This document shows, piece after piece, positions 35,258 through 44,377 of a stretch of 64,000 nt of DNA. The translations under genes and the position numbers were made by a program. The DNA is taken from positions 2,604,001 to 2,668,000 of the forward strand of contig CP172536.1 in the NCBI GenBank assembly GCA_044598425.1. The letters are read 5' to 3'. The DNA comes from JAEVLT01 sp044598425. GTDB lineage: Bacteria; Bacillota; Bacilli; Bacillales; Cytobacillaceae. Position 1 is the first letter of the stretch; each line of letters starts with the position of its first letter. Below the pieces are notes generated by a model. That model did not search any database, was not told the origin of the DNA, and saw only the letters and a program-made list of their open reading frames with translations.

Positions 35258-35866
35258 TTAAACAAACGCTACTAATGCTTGGATGCCGACAATTGAAAGA
35301 AGTATAAAAATAGCAATCGTTACATATGTAGAAATAACTTGTGAGCGCGGTGAAACCGTAATTCCCCAGCTAACAAGGAATGACCATAACCCATTGGCAA
35401 AGTGAAAAATAGTAGAAATTATACCAATTAAATAAAACCAAAACATAAATGGTGAAGAAAGAATATTTTCCATCATTTGAAAATTAACTTCCGCTCCAAA
35501 CTGCGCAGCGATTCGAGTCTGCCAAACATGCCATGTTACAAAAATCAGCGTGACTACCCCTGTCACGCGCTGAAGCAAGAACATCCAGTTTCGGAAGTAG
35601 CCAAAGCGATTCACATTGCTCGTAGCGGTAAAAGCAATGTAAAGACCGTAAATAGCATGAAAGAACAAAGGCAAGAAAATGATGAAAAATTCCAAAAAGT
35701 AACGAAATGGAAGATTTTGCATAAAAACTACTGCATTGTTAAAAGATTCCTCTCCCCCTTTTGCGAAATTGTTGACGATAAGATGCTGCGTTAGAAATAT
35801 CCCAACAGGAATGACTCCAAGCAGCGAATGCAATCTGCGGTAAAAAAATTCTCGATTTCCCGCCAT
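35258..35866 (-). CDS. sdhC: Succinate dehydrogenase cytochrome b558 subunit SdhC
   Basis: The 202-residue membrane anchor has five transmembrane helices with histidines positioned to ligate two haems (FLTQHLIVNNF, FFHAIYGLY, VTWHVWQTR, IFHFANGLW). It transfers electrons to menaquinone. It is the first gene of sdhCAB. The 425-base gap upstream is AT-rich; I see the start regions of sdhC and yslB and no other gene in it. Confidence 0.96.
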   Translation of the reverse strand: MAGNREFFYRRLHSLLGVIPVGIFLTQHLIVNNFAKGGEESFNNAVVFMQNLPFRYFLEFFIIFLPLFFHAIYGLYIAFTATSNVNRFGYFRNWMFLLQRVTGVVTLIFVTWHVWQTRIAAQFGAEVNFQMMENILSSPFMFWFYLIGIISTIFHFANGLWSFLVSWGITVSPRSQVISTYVTIAIFILLSIVGIQALVAFV

Positions 35867-36290
35867 ATTGAACCCCCCTTAGTTTTAAATGATGAATAGG
35901 TTTGTCACTTCGAAAAAACGGCTAAACCATATCATCAAAGTGAAAAAAGTAAAGAATCCTTTTTTAACAATTATGTGACATGTTCATTTTACTCCCATCA
36001 TCTAAGAGCGTCAAGAAACCGTATACATAAATATTTTATAAAAATAAAATTTTTTAAATATATTGATTTTGTATTGCATCCTTCAGTCTCACCTTGTTTT
36101 GTGGAGAACTCTTACTCAAAAAAGGGAAGTGGCAATAATTTACCATCGAGTTTTGTTGTAAAAAGGGAATCATACTAAATGCCAAAGAGATAAAATGAGA
36201 TATAGTAAAATAACGAAATTTCCATATTTAAAACACTATTTTTTTCTAAAATAGATTGTATATAATAGAATAATAGAAAGAGGGGAGACC

Positions 36291-36743
36291 ATGAAAGAAC
36301 AAATTTCAGCTGAACTTACTCATTTAACTGAATCTGAAAATACGACCGTCTTCGGGTACGAGCTTTTAAGAGGATTTCTCATTCCGGAAATATTAGGAAA
36401 AGATACTCCGGAAATTTTATATTGGGCCGGAAAGAAACTCGCAAGAAAATACCCTGTTGAAACGCAAGAAGAGATCATTGATTTTTTTACTCAAGCCTCA
36501 TGGGGCGACCTTGAGATTAAAAACGAAACAAAAGATGAACTAGAATTCGAGTTGACAAGTCCGCTGATGGTTTCCCGTGTTAAATCGAAAGCTGAACATT
36601 TTTTTCAGCTGGAAGCTGGTTTTTTAGCCCAGCAAATTGAGCATCAAAAAGGAGTCGTTGCTGAAGCATTTGAACATCCTGTTAAAAAATTGCAGAAAGT
36701 GCAGTTTACTGTAAAATGGGATCGAAAAGATAAGATTGAGTAA
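36291..36743 (+). CDS. yslB: YslB family protein (DUF2507)
   Basis: The 150-residue soluble protein belongs to the YslB / DUF2507 group; landmarks are the conserved GYELLRGFLIPEILG and the WAGKKLARKYP segments. The fold resembles small-molecule-binding alpha/beta domains of the 4-vinyl-reductase type. Function is unknown. It has its own ribosome site GAGGGGAG and a TATAAT-like -10 about 25 bases before the start. It is convergent with lysC, as in B. subtilis. Confidence 0.88.
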   Translation: MKEQISAELTHLTESENTTVFGYELLRGFLIPEILGKDTPEILYWAGKKLARKYPVETQEEIIDFFTQASWGDLEIKNETKDELEFELTSPLMVSRVKSKAEHFFQLEAGFLAQQIEHQKGVVAEAFEHPVKKLQKVQFTVKWDRKDKIE

Positions 36744-36776
36744 CATTTGCGGCGTTGATGCATTGATTCTTGTGGA

Positions 36777-36822
36777 AAAAAAGCTTTCATTGGAGAAAGA
36801 CCAGTGAAAGCTTTTTTCCTTT
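36777..36822. terminator. Bidirectional terminator between yslB and lysC
   Basis: AAAAAGCTTTCATTGG and CCAGTGAAAGCTTTTTT arms between the two convergent stops. Confidence 0.9.
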
Positions 36823-38051
36823 TATTTTATTTGCTGGACGGCACCTAACTCGAATGCATCATGAAGCGATTCAACCGTTTTTAACATATCCTTTTCCTTC
36901 ACAACAGCCGAAACTTTAATTTCTGATGTACTCACCATTTTAATATCAATTTGGTTGGATGCCAGCACTTCAAACATTCTTGCTGCTACTCCAGGATTTG
37001 AAATCATTCCTGAACCAACAATTGAAACCTTAGATAGTTGATTTTCAGCTTCAATTCTTTCATATTTCAACAAATCTTTATTGCTTTCCAATACATCAAG
37101 CGTTTCCAGCAAATCTTCTGTTTTAATGGAGAAAGAAAGGTTGGTTGTATCAGAATCCGTTTTGCTTTGAATGATGATGTCCACATTAATGTGATGCTGA
37201 GCAAGAGTTGTGAAAATAGTTGATAAGCTTGTTAATGAATCGGCAAGTCCCAGCAGCGTTACTCTTGTAATTTCATCTTCAAATGCTACACCACGAACAA
37301 CCAAATTTTGTTCCATTTTTGCTTCCCCCTCTATCACTGTACCTTCCGTTTTTTCCATACTCGATCGTACTTCTAGCCGTATTTGATAATTTTTTGCAAA
37401 CTCCACTGCTCTTGGGTGCAGCACACCTGCTCCTAAATTGGCTAATTCCAGCATCTCGTCATAGGAAATGTCCGCTAATTTACGGGCATTCTTCACATAT
37501 CTTGGATCCGTCGTAAAAACGCCGGTTACATCTGTGTAAATATCACATTTATCTGCTTCAAGAGCGGCAGCTAAAGCGACTGCGGTCGTATCAGATCCTC
37601 CCCGGCCAAGAGTGGTAATTTCACCGTCTTCTGTAACGCCTTGGAAACCGGCAACAATCACGACTTTGCCCTCAGCAATTTGCTTCTTGATTGCCTCTGG
37701 ATTTATTTTCTTAATCCGGGCATTTCCATGAACCGGCTCTGTTAAAATTCCTGCTTGCCAGCCTGTGAATGATACGGCATTCAAACCTTTTTCCGCTAAT
37801 GCCATTGCTAATAAAGCGATGGTCGTTTGTTCTCCCGTCGTTAAAAGCATATCCATTTCGCGTTTGCTTGGCTGTGAAGAAATTTCCTTCGCTAAGTCCA
37901 CAAGCTTATCTGTCGTTTTTCCCATTGCCGAAACAACAACCACGACATCATTTCCTTGTAGTTTTTCACTTTTGACACGCTCGGCGACATTTAAAATTCT
38001 TTCCACATTTCCGACGGATGTCCCCCCGAATTTTTGTACGATTAAACCCAC
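36822..38051 (-). CDS. lysC: Aspartate kinase LysC (lysine-responsive)
   Basis: LysC phosphorylates aspartate, the entry to lysine, threonine and methionine synthesis and to diaminopimelate for the wall and dipicolinate for spores. The 409-residue protein starts MGLIVQKFGGTSVG, has the kinase motifs TLGRGGSDTTA and ends in two ACT domains. The start is GTG 38051 after AAGGGG; internal initiation for a separate beta subunit, as in B. subtilis, is plausible but not shown. Expression is controlled by the lysine riboswitch upstream. Confidence 0.95.
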   Translation of the reverse strand: MGLIVQKFGGTSVGNVERILNVAERVKSEKLQGNDVVVVVSAMGKTTDKLVDLAKEISSQPSKREMDMLLTTGEQTTIALLAMALAEKGLNAVSFTGWQAGILTEPVHGNARIKKINPEAIKKQIAEGKVVIVAGFQGVTEDGEITTLGRGGSDTTAVALAAALEADKCDIYTDVTGVFTTDPRYVKNARKLADISYDEMLELANLGAGVLHPRAVEFAKNYQIRLEVRSSMEKTEGTVIEGEAKMEQNLVVRGVAFEDEITRVTLLGLADSLTSLSTIFTTLAQHHINVDIIIQSKTDSDTTNLSFSIKTEDLLETLDVLESNKDLLKYERIEAENQLSKVSIVGSGMISNPGVAARMFEVLASNQIDIKMVSTSEIKVSAVVKEKDMLKTVESLHDAFELGAVQQIK

Positions 38052-38111
38052 AATTTCCCCTTCTTTCAATTTTAAAATCGCAGCTGCAGTTTTTCACATT
38101 CTCTCAAAAAT

Positions 38112-38352
38112 AAGAAAAAGCAATGAGAAGGGCATCTCATTGCTTTTGAACACGAAGAAAAATCCAACGTATACAATGTGAGATAGCTCTCCAAGACAGC
38201 CGCCTTGACAATCCGGTATTTATTCAACACAGGACCAGCAAAGAAAGAAATGAGTCTCTCTTTACTTCGGCGAACATCCCCTTTCATCATCCGTCTTTGA
38301 AGCTCACTCTCCTCGGGATCACTACTCTTGAAGTTCGCACCTCTACCTTCAC
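38112..38352 (-). promoter_or_regulatory. Lysine riboswitch (L-box) of lysC
   Basis: The minus-strand leader opens with the aptamer signature GGTAGAGGTGCGAACTTC and AAGAGTA (38349-38325), continues with the GGATGAT / AAAGGGGATGTTCGCCGAAG segments and ends in a terminator with AAAGCAATGAGA arms and a T-rich tail (38112-38148). Lysine binding should favour the terminator and switch lysC off. Confidence 0.95.
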
Positions 38353-38391
38353 TTTAATACTATAAAGTGATAGTAATATAAAGTTTTATTC

Positions 38392-38420
38392 ATTATAGCA
38401 TAGTGTTATTTTTCTTACAA
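38392..38420 (-). promoter_or_regulatory. Sigma-A promoter of lysC
   Basis: TTGTAA (38420-38415), a 17-base spacer and TATAAT (38397-38392) with an upstream TG. The -35 overlaps the uvrC stop codon, so lysC transcription starts directly behind uvrC. Confidence 0.75.
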
Positions 38421-40196
38421 TGAAGAATCGTGAAGTTTTTTTACCAGTTCCTCTGCAACGTCTGCCGGCAATCCAATCGACCTGAATTGTTCAATGGTAG
38501 CTTCTTTCATTTTTTTAACAGAGCCAAAAGTTTTTAACAACAGTTTTTTCCGTTTTTCACCAATACCTGGAATGCCATCTAGTATGGATTGAAAAGCATT
38601 TTTCCCGCGAAGCTGGCGGTGGAAAGTGATGGCAAATCGGTGAACCTCATCTTGAATTCTTTGTAGCAAGTAGAATTCCTGGCTGTTTCTTGTTAATGGA
38701 ACAATTTCTAAAGGGTTCCCATAAAGCAGTTGGGATGTTCGATGTTTGTCATCTTTTGCAAGCCCGGAAAGCGGAATATCAAGACCGAGCTCATTTTCCA
38801 AGACATCCCTTACTGCCTCAATATGCCCTTTTCCTCCATCAATTATGATTAAGTCAGGAAGCGGGAGCCCTTCTTTTAATACCCTTGAATATCTTCTTCT
38901 GACTACTTCACGCATCGACTCATAGTCATCCGGACCTTTAACTGTCTTGATTTTGTATTTTCGGTATTCCTTCTTACTGGCCTTTCCGTCCATAAACACC
39001 ACAACAGCAGATACAGGGGAAGTTCCTTGAATATTGGAGTTATCAAAGGCTTCAATTCGGTGTGGTGTATAAATCCCCATAGCCTTGCCAAGATTTTCAA
39101 CCGCCTTAATCGTCCGTTCCTCATCCTTCTCGATCAATGAAAATTTTTCATTTAAAGCGATTTGGGCATTTTTAACAGCCAGATTTACGAGATCTTTTTT
39201 CTGTCCGCGCTGCGGTTTGATCACTTTTACTTGCAGAAGCTGTTCAGCCAAGTCACTATCAATATTTGCCTGAACAAGTATTTCCTTCGGTTTAAAGTGA
39301 TTGACTTTTTCATAAAACTGCCCAAGATAGGTTAGCATCTCTTCCTCTGGTTCCCCGTATATCGGAAACATCGACACGTCTCGTTCAATTAATTTTCCTT
39401 GACGGACAAAAAAGACTTGAACGCACATCCAGCCTTTATCGACCGCATAGCCAAATACATCCCGATCAGTGAAATCAGTTGTCGTCATTTTTTGTTTTTC
39501 CATTGTTGTTTCAATATGGGCGATCTTATCGCGATACTCTTTTGCCCGTTCAAAATCCAACTCTTCAGCCGCAAGGTGCATTTTTTCTGACAGCTCTGTT
39601 TTTATATCTTTGTAGCCCCCATTTAAAAATCGAATGATTTCATCGGTTATTTGCTTATATTGTTCTTCCTCGATTTCATTTACACATGGCGCCAGACACT
39701 GTCCTAAATGATAATACAAACAGACCCGGTCAGGCAGCGTTGAACATTTTCGTAATGGATAGATGCGGTCTAGCAATTTTTTCGTCTCGTTTGCGGCCTG
39801 TACATTGGGGTAAGGTCCAAAGTATTTTCCTTTATCCTTTTTTACTTTACGCGTAATAATAAGTTTCGGGTGCCTTTCAGCTGTCAGCTTAATAAATGGG
39901 TAGCTTTTGTCATCCTTCAGCATAATATTGTACTTTGGATCATGCTTTTTGATTAAATTAATTTCAAGCAAGAGTGCCTCAATATTTGAGGATGTCACAA
40001 TGTATTCGAAATCCTCTATTTCATTTACCAGTCTCAACGTTTTGCCGTCATGGGATCCGGTAAAATAAGAGCGAACGCGATTTTTTAATACTTTTGCTTT
40101 CCCGACATAAATAATTGTTCCCTGCCGGTCTTTCATTAAATAGCAGCCAGGCTGATCAGGCAGCAGTGCGAGTTTTTGCTTAATAATCGTGTTCAA
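38415..40196 (-). CDS. uvrC: Excinuclease ABC subunit C (UvrC)
   Basis: UvrC makes both incisions in nucleotide excision repair. The 593-residue protein has an N-terminal GIY-YIG nuclease (PGCYLMKD, IIYVGKAKVLKNRV), a cysteine-containing linker, a UVR motif (AAEELDFERAKEYRDKI), the RNase H-like 5' nuclease domain (EAFDNSN, DLIIIDGGKGH) and a C-terminal HhH pair (IPGIGEKRKKLLLKTFGS). The start TTG 40196 follows AGAGGTGG; an ATG-like start nine codons upstream lacks a site. It lies between trxA and lysC. Confidence 0.96.
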   Translation of the reverse strand: MNTIIKQKLALLPDQPGCYLMKDRQGTIIYVGKAKVLKNRVRSYFTGSHDGKTLRLVNEIEDFEYIVTSSNIEALLLEINLIKKHDPKYNIMLKDDKSYPFIKLTAERHPKLIITRKVKKDKGKYFGPYPNVQAANETKKLLDRIYPLRKCSTLPDRVCLYYHLGQCLAPCVNEIEEEQYKQITDEIIRFLNGGYKDIKTELSEKMHLAAEELDFERAKEYRDKIAHIETTMEKQKMTTTDFTDRDVFGYAVDKGWMCVQVFFVRQGKLIERDVSMFPIYGEPEEEMLTYLGQFYEKVNHFKPKEILVQANIDSDLAEQLLQVKVIKPQRGQKKDLVNLAVKNAQIALNEKFSLIEKDEERTIKAVENLGKAMGIYTPHRIEAFDNSNIQGTSPVSAVVVFMDGKASKKEYRKYKIKTVKGPDDYESMREVVRRRYSRVLKEGLPLPDLIIIDGGKGHIEAVRDVLENELGLDIPLSGLAKDDKHRTSQLLYGNPLEIVPLTRNSQEFYLLQRIQDEVHRFAITFHRQLRGKNAFQSILDGIPGIGEKRKKLLLKTFGSVKKMKEATIEQFRSIGLPADVAEELVKKLHDSSL

Positions 40197-40315
40197 ACTG
40201 GCCACCTCTTTTACCATTGTCATTTTCGCCTTGCTTCATATCTTTTAAAATTTTAAAACATCGGTTGTAAAAAGAAAAGAAAAATCACCGTGACGCTTAA
40301 AGAGAAAAGAAAAAG

Positions 40316-40349
40316 AAAACCTTAGCCGCATGTCTGGCTAAGGTTTGCG
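40316..40349 (-). terminator. Terminator of trxA
   Basis: AACCTTAGCC and GGCTAAGGTT arms with a short loop and T-rich tail on the minus strand. Confidence 0.85.
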
Positions 40350-40366
40350 CTTATCTATCCAATTGC

Positions 40367-40681
40367 TTACAGGTTACGTTCAATAACGCTCTTTAACGCT
40401 TCTTTTGGCTGGAAACCAATCACTTTGTCAACAACTTCGCCATTTTTGAAAAGAAGCAAAGTAGGAATGCTCATTACACCAAAACGTGCTGCTGTTTCTT
40501 GGTTTTCATCAACGTCAAGTTTGACGATTTTTACTTGATTGCCCATTTCAGCATCAATTTCTTCCAACACAGGTGCAATCATTTTACAAGGTCCGCACCA
40601 TGGAGCCCAGAAATCGCAAAGTACTAAACCTGAGCTTGTTTCCGCAGAAAATGTTTGATCTGTTACATGTGAAATAGCCAT
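40367..40681 (-). CDS. trxA: Thioredoxin
   Basis: The 104-residue thioredoxin has the active site WAPWCGPCK (Cys29, Cys32), the cis-proline in MSIPTLL and the full fold. It reduces disulfides in ribonucleotide reductase and many other proteins. It stands as a single gene between etfA and uvrC, with its own terminator. Confidence 0.98.
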   Translation of the reverse strand: MAISHVTDQTFSAETSSGLVLCDFWAPWCGPCKMIAPVLEEIDAEMGNQVKIVKLDVDENQETAARFGVMSIPTLLLFKNGEVVDKVIGFQPKEALKSVIERNL

Positions 40682-40799
40682 TTTAAAAAATCCTCCTAAA
40701 GAATACTCATATACTAGGGATAGTATATCATCGTTTGCTCATTGATGCTATTAATTTGATTTCTCATCTACTATACCCTCTTTTTTAGAAAGTATGCCT

Positions 40800-40836
40800 G
40801 AAAAAAGACGAGCAACCATTTAGCTGCTCGTCTCAG
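40800..40836 (-). terminator. Terminator of the fadR-fadB-etfBA operon
   Basis: GAGACGAGCAGC and GTTGCTCGTC-type arms followed by T on the minus strand directly after etfA. Confidence 0.8.
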
Positions 40837-40840
40837 TTGA

Positions 40841-41818
40841 TTACGAATGCACTTTCAGTTTTTTGAATTCTTCAGTCAACATTGGAACCACTTCAAAGAG
40901 ATCGCCGACAATGCCGTAATCCGCTACTTTAAAAATATTCGCTTCTGGATCTTTATTGATAGCAACAATGACTTTTGAGTTCGACATACCCGCCAAATGC
41001 TGAATAGCTCCGGAAATCCCGCAAGCTATGTACAAATCGGGCGTTACAACTTTACCCGTCTGGCCGATTTGCAAAGAATAGTCGCAATAATCCGCATCAC
41101 ATGCACCGCGGGATGCACCCACCGCCCCGCCTAGAACGTTTGCCAGCTCTTTTAAAGGCTCGAATCCTTCTTTGCTTTTCACGCCGCGTCCGCCGGAAAC
41201 AACCACTTTTGCTTCGGATAAATCAACACCTTCACTCGCTTTGCGGACAACTTCTTTAATAATTGTACGAAGATCTTTAATTTCTAAAGAAATCGTTGAA
41301 ACTTCCCCGCTTTTGCTCTCATCTTTCTCTAGCGGCGCAATGTTATTTGGCCGCACTGTAGCAAAAATTAATCCATCTGTCACGATTTTCTTTTCAAATG
41401 CTTTTCCAGAATAAATGGGTCTTGTAAAGACAATATTTCCACCGGCCGCCTCAACGCCTGTTGCATCGGAAATAAGACCGGAGCCAAGCTTACCGGCTAC
41501 TTTCGGTGAAAGATCTTTGCCAAGCGCTGTATGCCCGAATACAAGCCCTTCTGGATCTTCTTGCTCTATCACTGCCAATAGCGCTTGTGAATACCCATCG
41601 GAAGTGTATTGCTTTAATTTTTCATCTTCAACCACGATTACGCGGTCAGCACCGTAGTGAATTAAATCCCTAGCTAAAGCGCTTACAGATCCGCCGATTA
41701 AAACGCCAATCACTTCACCGCCCTCAGCAACTGTTTTTGCTGCAGCAATTGCCTCAAATGATACATTCCGCAATGATCCATCACGAACTTCACCTAACAC
41801 CAATACTTTTTTAGCCAT
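40841..41818 (-). CDS. etfA: Electron transfer flavoprotein alpha subunit EtfA
   Basis: The alpha subunit carries most of the FAD site and passes electrons from acyl-CoA dehydrogenases toward the quinone pool. The 325-residue protein has an N-terminal Rossmann-like domain and the C-terminal FAD signature (ELANVLGGAVGASRGACDADY, QIGQTGKVVTPDLYIACGISGAIQH). It follows etfB by 35 bases and ends the fad operon. Confidence 0.96.
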   Translation of the reverse strand: MAKKVLVLGEVRDGSLRNVSFEAIAAAKTVAEGGEVIGVLIGGSVSALARDLIHYGADRVIVVEDEKLKQYTSDGYSQALLAVIEQEDPEGLVFGHTALGKDLSPKVAGKLGSGLISDATGVEAAGGNIVFTRPIYSGKAFEKKIVTDGLIFATVRPNNIAPLEKDESKSGEVSTISLEIKDLRTIIKEVVRKASEGVDLSEAKVVVSGGRGVKSKEGFEPLKELANVLGGAVGASRGACDADYCDYSLQIGQTGKVVTPDLYIACGISGAIQHLAGMSNSKVIVAINKDPEANIFKVADYGIVGDLFEVVPMLTEEFKKLKVHS

Positions 41819-41853
41819 TCTCTATACCTCCTGGTCGATAAATTTTAACTCCA

Positions 41854-42627
41854 TTAAATTACTTTTGCCTCAGAATGCAAAAGTTGTACAAGCTCTTTCA
41901 CTTGATCGCTTAACTCCCCGGAAAGAACTTTTCCTGCTTCTTTTTTTGGTGGAAGGTAGATTTCAATCGTTTTTGTTTTCGCTTCGACATCTTCTTCCTC
42001 AAGATCAAGATCAACTAGTTCCAATTCATCAAGCGGTTTTTTCTTCGCTTTCATGATTCCTGGAAGCGATGGGTAGCGAGGTTCATTTAAGCCTTGCTGA
42101 GCAGTCACTAATAGAGGCAGGTTTGTTTCGATAATTTCGGAATCCCCTTCAACATCGCGAGTAATGATTGCTTTCATTCCGTCAATCTCCAGTTTGGTAA
42201 TGGTTGTTACATAAGGAATATCAAGCAATTCAGCAACACGCGGACCCACTTGACCTGAACCACCGTCAATAGCAACGTTTCCGCCTATGATCAAATCAAC
42301 ATCCTTATCTTTTAAGTATTCAGCAAGAATTTTTGCCGTTGTATATTGATCCCCTTCTTCAACGTCATCTTCCGTGTTAATTAAAACCGCTTTGTCCGCT
42401 CCCATTGCAAGGGCAGTTCTTAATTGTTTCTCAACTTCTTCGGTGCCGACAGAAATAACTGTTACTTCTCCGCCTTGCGCATCCCGAACTTGAATAGCTT
42501 CTTCAATGGCATATTCATCGTACGGATTGATGATAAATTCTGCTCCATCCTCATTGATTTGGCTGCCAGAAATCGTGATTTTTTCTTCCGTATCAAAGGT
42601 CCTTTTCATTAACACGTAAATGTTCAT
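41854..42627 (-). CDS. etfB: Electron transfer flavoprotein beta subunit EtfB
   Basis: The 257-residue beta subunit has the adenine-nucleotide-binding fold with DLIIGGNVAIDGGSGQVGPRVAE and the recognition loop region LLVTAQQGLNEPRYPSLPGIM. It pairs with EtfA and accepts electrons from fatty acyl-CoA dehydrogenases. Part of fadR-fadB-etfB-etfA. Confidence 0.96.
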   Translation of the reverse strand: MNIYVLMKRTFDTEEKITISGSQINEDGAEFIINPYDEYAIEEAIQVRDAQGGEVTVISVGTEEVEKQLRTALAMGADKAVLINTEDDVEEGDQYTTAKILAEYLKDKDVDLIIGGNVAIDGGSGQVGPRVAELLDIPYVTTITKLEIDGMKAIITRDVEGDSEIIETNLPLLVTAQQGLNEPRYPSLPGIMKAKKKPLDELELVDLDLEEEDVEAKTKTIEIYLPPKKEAGKVLSGELSDQVKELVQLLHSEAKVI

Positions 42628-42727
42628 GGTTTCCCTCCTAAAGTTAAAAGATTATTTCAGTTCGAAAGATTGCAAAAATTTAACCGAAAAATTTTTCTTT
42701 GTTTTTGCTGACAATAGTCTCTTAAGG

Positions 42728-43492
42728 CTATTCTCCTTTAAAGTTTGGCTCGCGCTTTTCAATAAAAGCTTGAATTCCTTCTTTGCCATCATTGGACATA
42801 AACACTTCTGCAAATAGTTCGGCTTCTTTTTTGATCCCTTCATAAAACTCTGTTGTTTTTGTGAAATTTAATAAATGAATAGCAGCTTTTAGCGATCCAG
42901 GGCTTTTTTTGGCAATCTTTTGCGCTAATTGTTTGGCTTGATCCAGCAGCTCACCTTCCGGATAAGCATGATTCGCCAAACCATAACTTACGGCTTCAAG
43001 ACCAGTGATTGGCTCAGATGTAAACATCATCTCAGCAGCTCTGGACATTCCAACATATTTGGCCAACCGCTGGGTGCCGCCAAATCCGGGGACTAGACCG
43101 AGCTGCAGTTCCGGCAAACCGAGTTTCGCTGTTTCACTCACAAGCCGAATGTGACAGGCCATCGCCAGCTCAAGTCCGCCTCCAAGGGCTGCGCCATGAA
43201 TAGCCGCAATGACTGGTTTAGGAAACCGCTCGATGCGTTCAAACAAGCCCTGTCCATGGCCTGAAAAACGATCTGAAGCAGAGACAGTTCTGAACTCTTT
43301 AATATCGGCTCCTGCCGAAAAAAATCGCCCTTCACCATGAATGACCAGGACTTTTACTTCTTTGTTTGGCTCAATTTCATCCAAGACGGCTGTGAGCTCT
43401 AGAAGCAGCCCTTTAGACAGAGCATTTGCCGGCGGCCGTTTCATAGTAATAACGGCAATGTTGTCTTCATAAGACCAAGTTAAAAATTCCAA
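42728..43492 (-). CDS. fadB: Enoyl-CoA hydratase FadB
   Basis: It hydrates trans-2-enoyl-CoA in beta-oxidation. The 254-residue crotonase has the oxyanion-hole segments FSAGADIKEF and HGAALGGGLELAMACHIR, and the catalytic glutamate region LPELQLGLVPGFGGTQRL. The start is TTG 43492 after AGGGGGG; a longer frame reaches back into fadR. It is cotranscribed with fadR and the etf genes and should be repressed by FadR. Confidence 0.93.
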   Translation of the reverse strand: MEFLTWSYEDNIAVITMKRPPANALSKGLLLELTAVLDEIEPNKEVKVLVIHGEGRFFSAGADIKEFRTVSASDRFSGHGQGLFERIERFPKPVIAAIHGAALGGGLELAMACHIRLVSETAKLGLPELQLGLVPGFGGTQRLAKYVGMSRAAEMMFTSEPITGLEAVSYGLANHAYPEGELLDQAKQLAQKIAKKSPGSLKAAIHLLNFTKTTEFYEGIKKEAELFAEVFMSNDGKEGIQAFIEKREPNFKGE

Positions 43493-43517
43493 ACAAATCC
43501 CCCCCTGTTCGTGTTTT

Positions 43518-44099
43518 TTACTTTCCACATCCATTGATTATTAAATGATGAACCTTCCCTGCCAATGCGTTTAGATCATATTTTTCCTCATTCATGACCC
43601 AGGATGTTGCCGTTTCGTCAATCGTCCCAAAAATCATTTGCCGGGCCAGCCTTACGTCCAACTCACTTGAAAATTCGCCATTTTCTATTCCCTCAAGCAA
43701 AATCTTATCAATCACTCTCAGATATCCCTTTAAGACACCGTTAATTTTCAAACGAATATCCTTATTCGACTGCCGTAATTCGAGCTGGGTGACGATTGCC
43801 AGGTGATGGTCTTCGGAAAGCAATCTAAAATGAGCAGAGATCATCATTAATAACTTCTCTGCCGCTGATTCTTTTCCTGCAATCAGTTGATCTATTTTTT
43901 CAATTAACTTCCCCATTTTTTCTTCAAAGAGAGAGATTAAAATATCTTCCTTGTTTTTGAAATATAAATAGATCGTTCCGTCTGCAACCCCTGCTTGCTT
44001 GGCAATCTTTGAAACTTGTGCTTGATGATATCCATTTTCCGCGATTACAATAACGGCTGCGTCAATAATTTGCATGTATTTTGGTCTGTTCTTTTTCAA
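43518..44099 (-). CDS. fadR: FadR, TetR-type repressor of fatty acid degradation
   Basis: The 193-residue protein has an N-terminal TetR helix-turn-helix (VSKIAKQAGVADGTIYLYFKNKEDIL) and a ligand domain that binds long-chain acyl-CoA in B. subtilis, releasing DNA. Start TTG 44099 follows AAGGAGGG by five bases; the frame is open 38 codons further upstream through the untranslated leader and operator. It autoregulates: its operator lies directly on the transcription start. First gene of fadR-fadB-etfB-etfA. Confidence 0.95.
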   Translation of the reverse strand: MKKNRPKYMQIIDAAVIVIAENGYHQAQVSKIAKQAGVADGTIYLYFKNKEDILISLFEEKMGKLIEKIDQLIAGKESAAEKLLMMISAHFRLLSEDHHLAIVTQLELRQSNKDIRLKINGVLKGYLRVIDKILLEGIENGEFSSELDVRLARQMIFGTIDETATSWVMNEEKYDLNALAGKVHHLIINGCGK

Positions 44100-44226
44100 A
44101 TTGACCCTCCTTTGAAGAAAAATCGTTTTTATTTTAAAGGCTCTGTTAATTTTTTGTAGAAAAGGGAGGAAATCCGCTTCCTTACAATCAACAACATCCT
44201 TTAACTTAGCCATTTTAAAAACAGAA

Positions 44227-44244
44227 TGAATGAATAATCATTCA
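44227..44244. promoter_or_regulatory. FadR operator
   Basis: TGAATGAATAATCATTCA matches the B. subtilis FadR consensus TGAATGAmTAnTCATTCA at every specified base and is a near-perfect palindrome. It begins just downstream of the fadR -10, over the expected transcription start. Confidence 0.9.
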
Positions 44245-44251
44245 TAATTTT

Positions 44252-44280
44252 ATAATAATAAGCAAATGCTTTCCTGTCAA
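44252..44280 (-). promoter_or_regulatory. Sigma-A promoter of the fadR operon
   Basis: TTGACA (44280-44275), a 17-base spacer and TATTAT (44257-44252). The FadR operator follows at once, so repression by blocking RNA polymerase is expected. Confidence 0.8.
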
Positions 44281-44345
44281 GAAGTACTAGTTTAACTTTT
44301 TAATCATACTCTTAATAATTTCGTAGAACAATGCTTTGGCTGAAA

Positions 44346-44377
44346 AATAAAAAGCCGGATCAATCGGGCTCTGATGC
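44346..44377 (-). terminator. Probable terminator of lcfA
   Basis: AGCCC and GGCT-type arms (one mismatch) with a T-rich tail on the minus strand lie right after lcfA, so fadR depends mainly on its own promoter. Confidence 0.55.
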
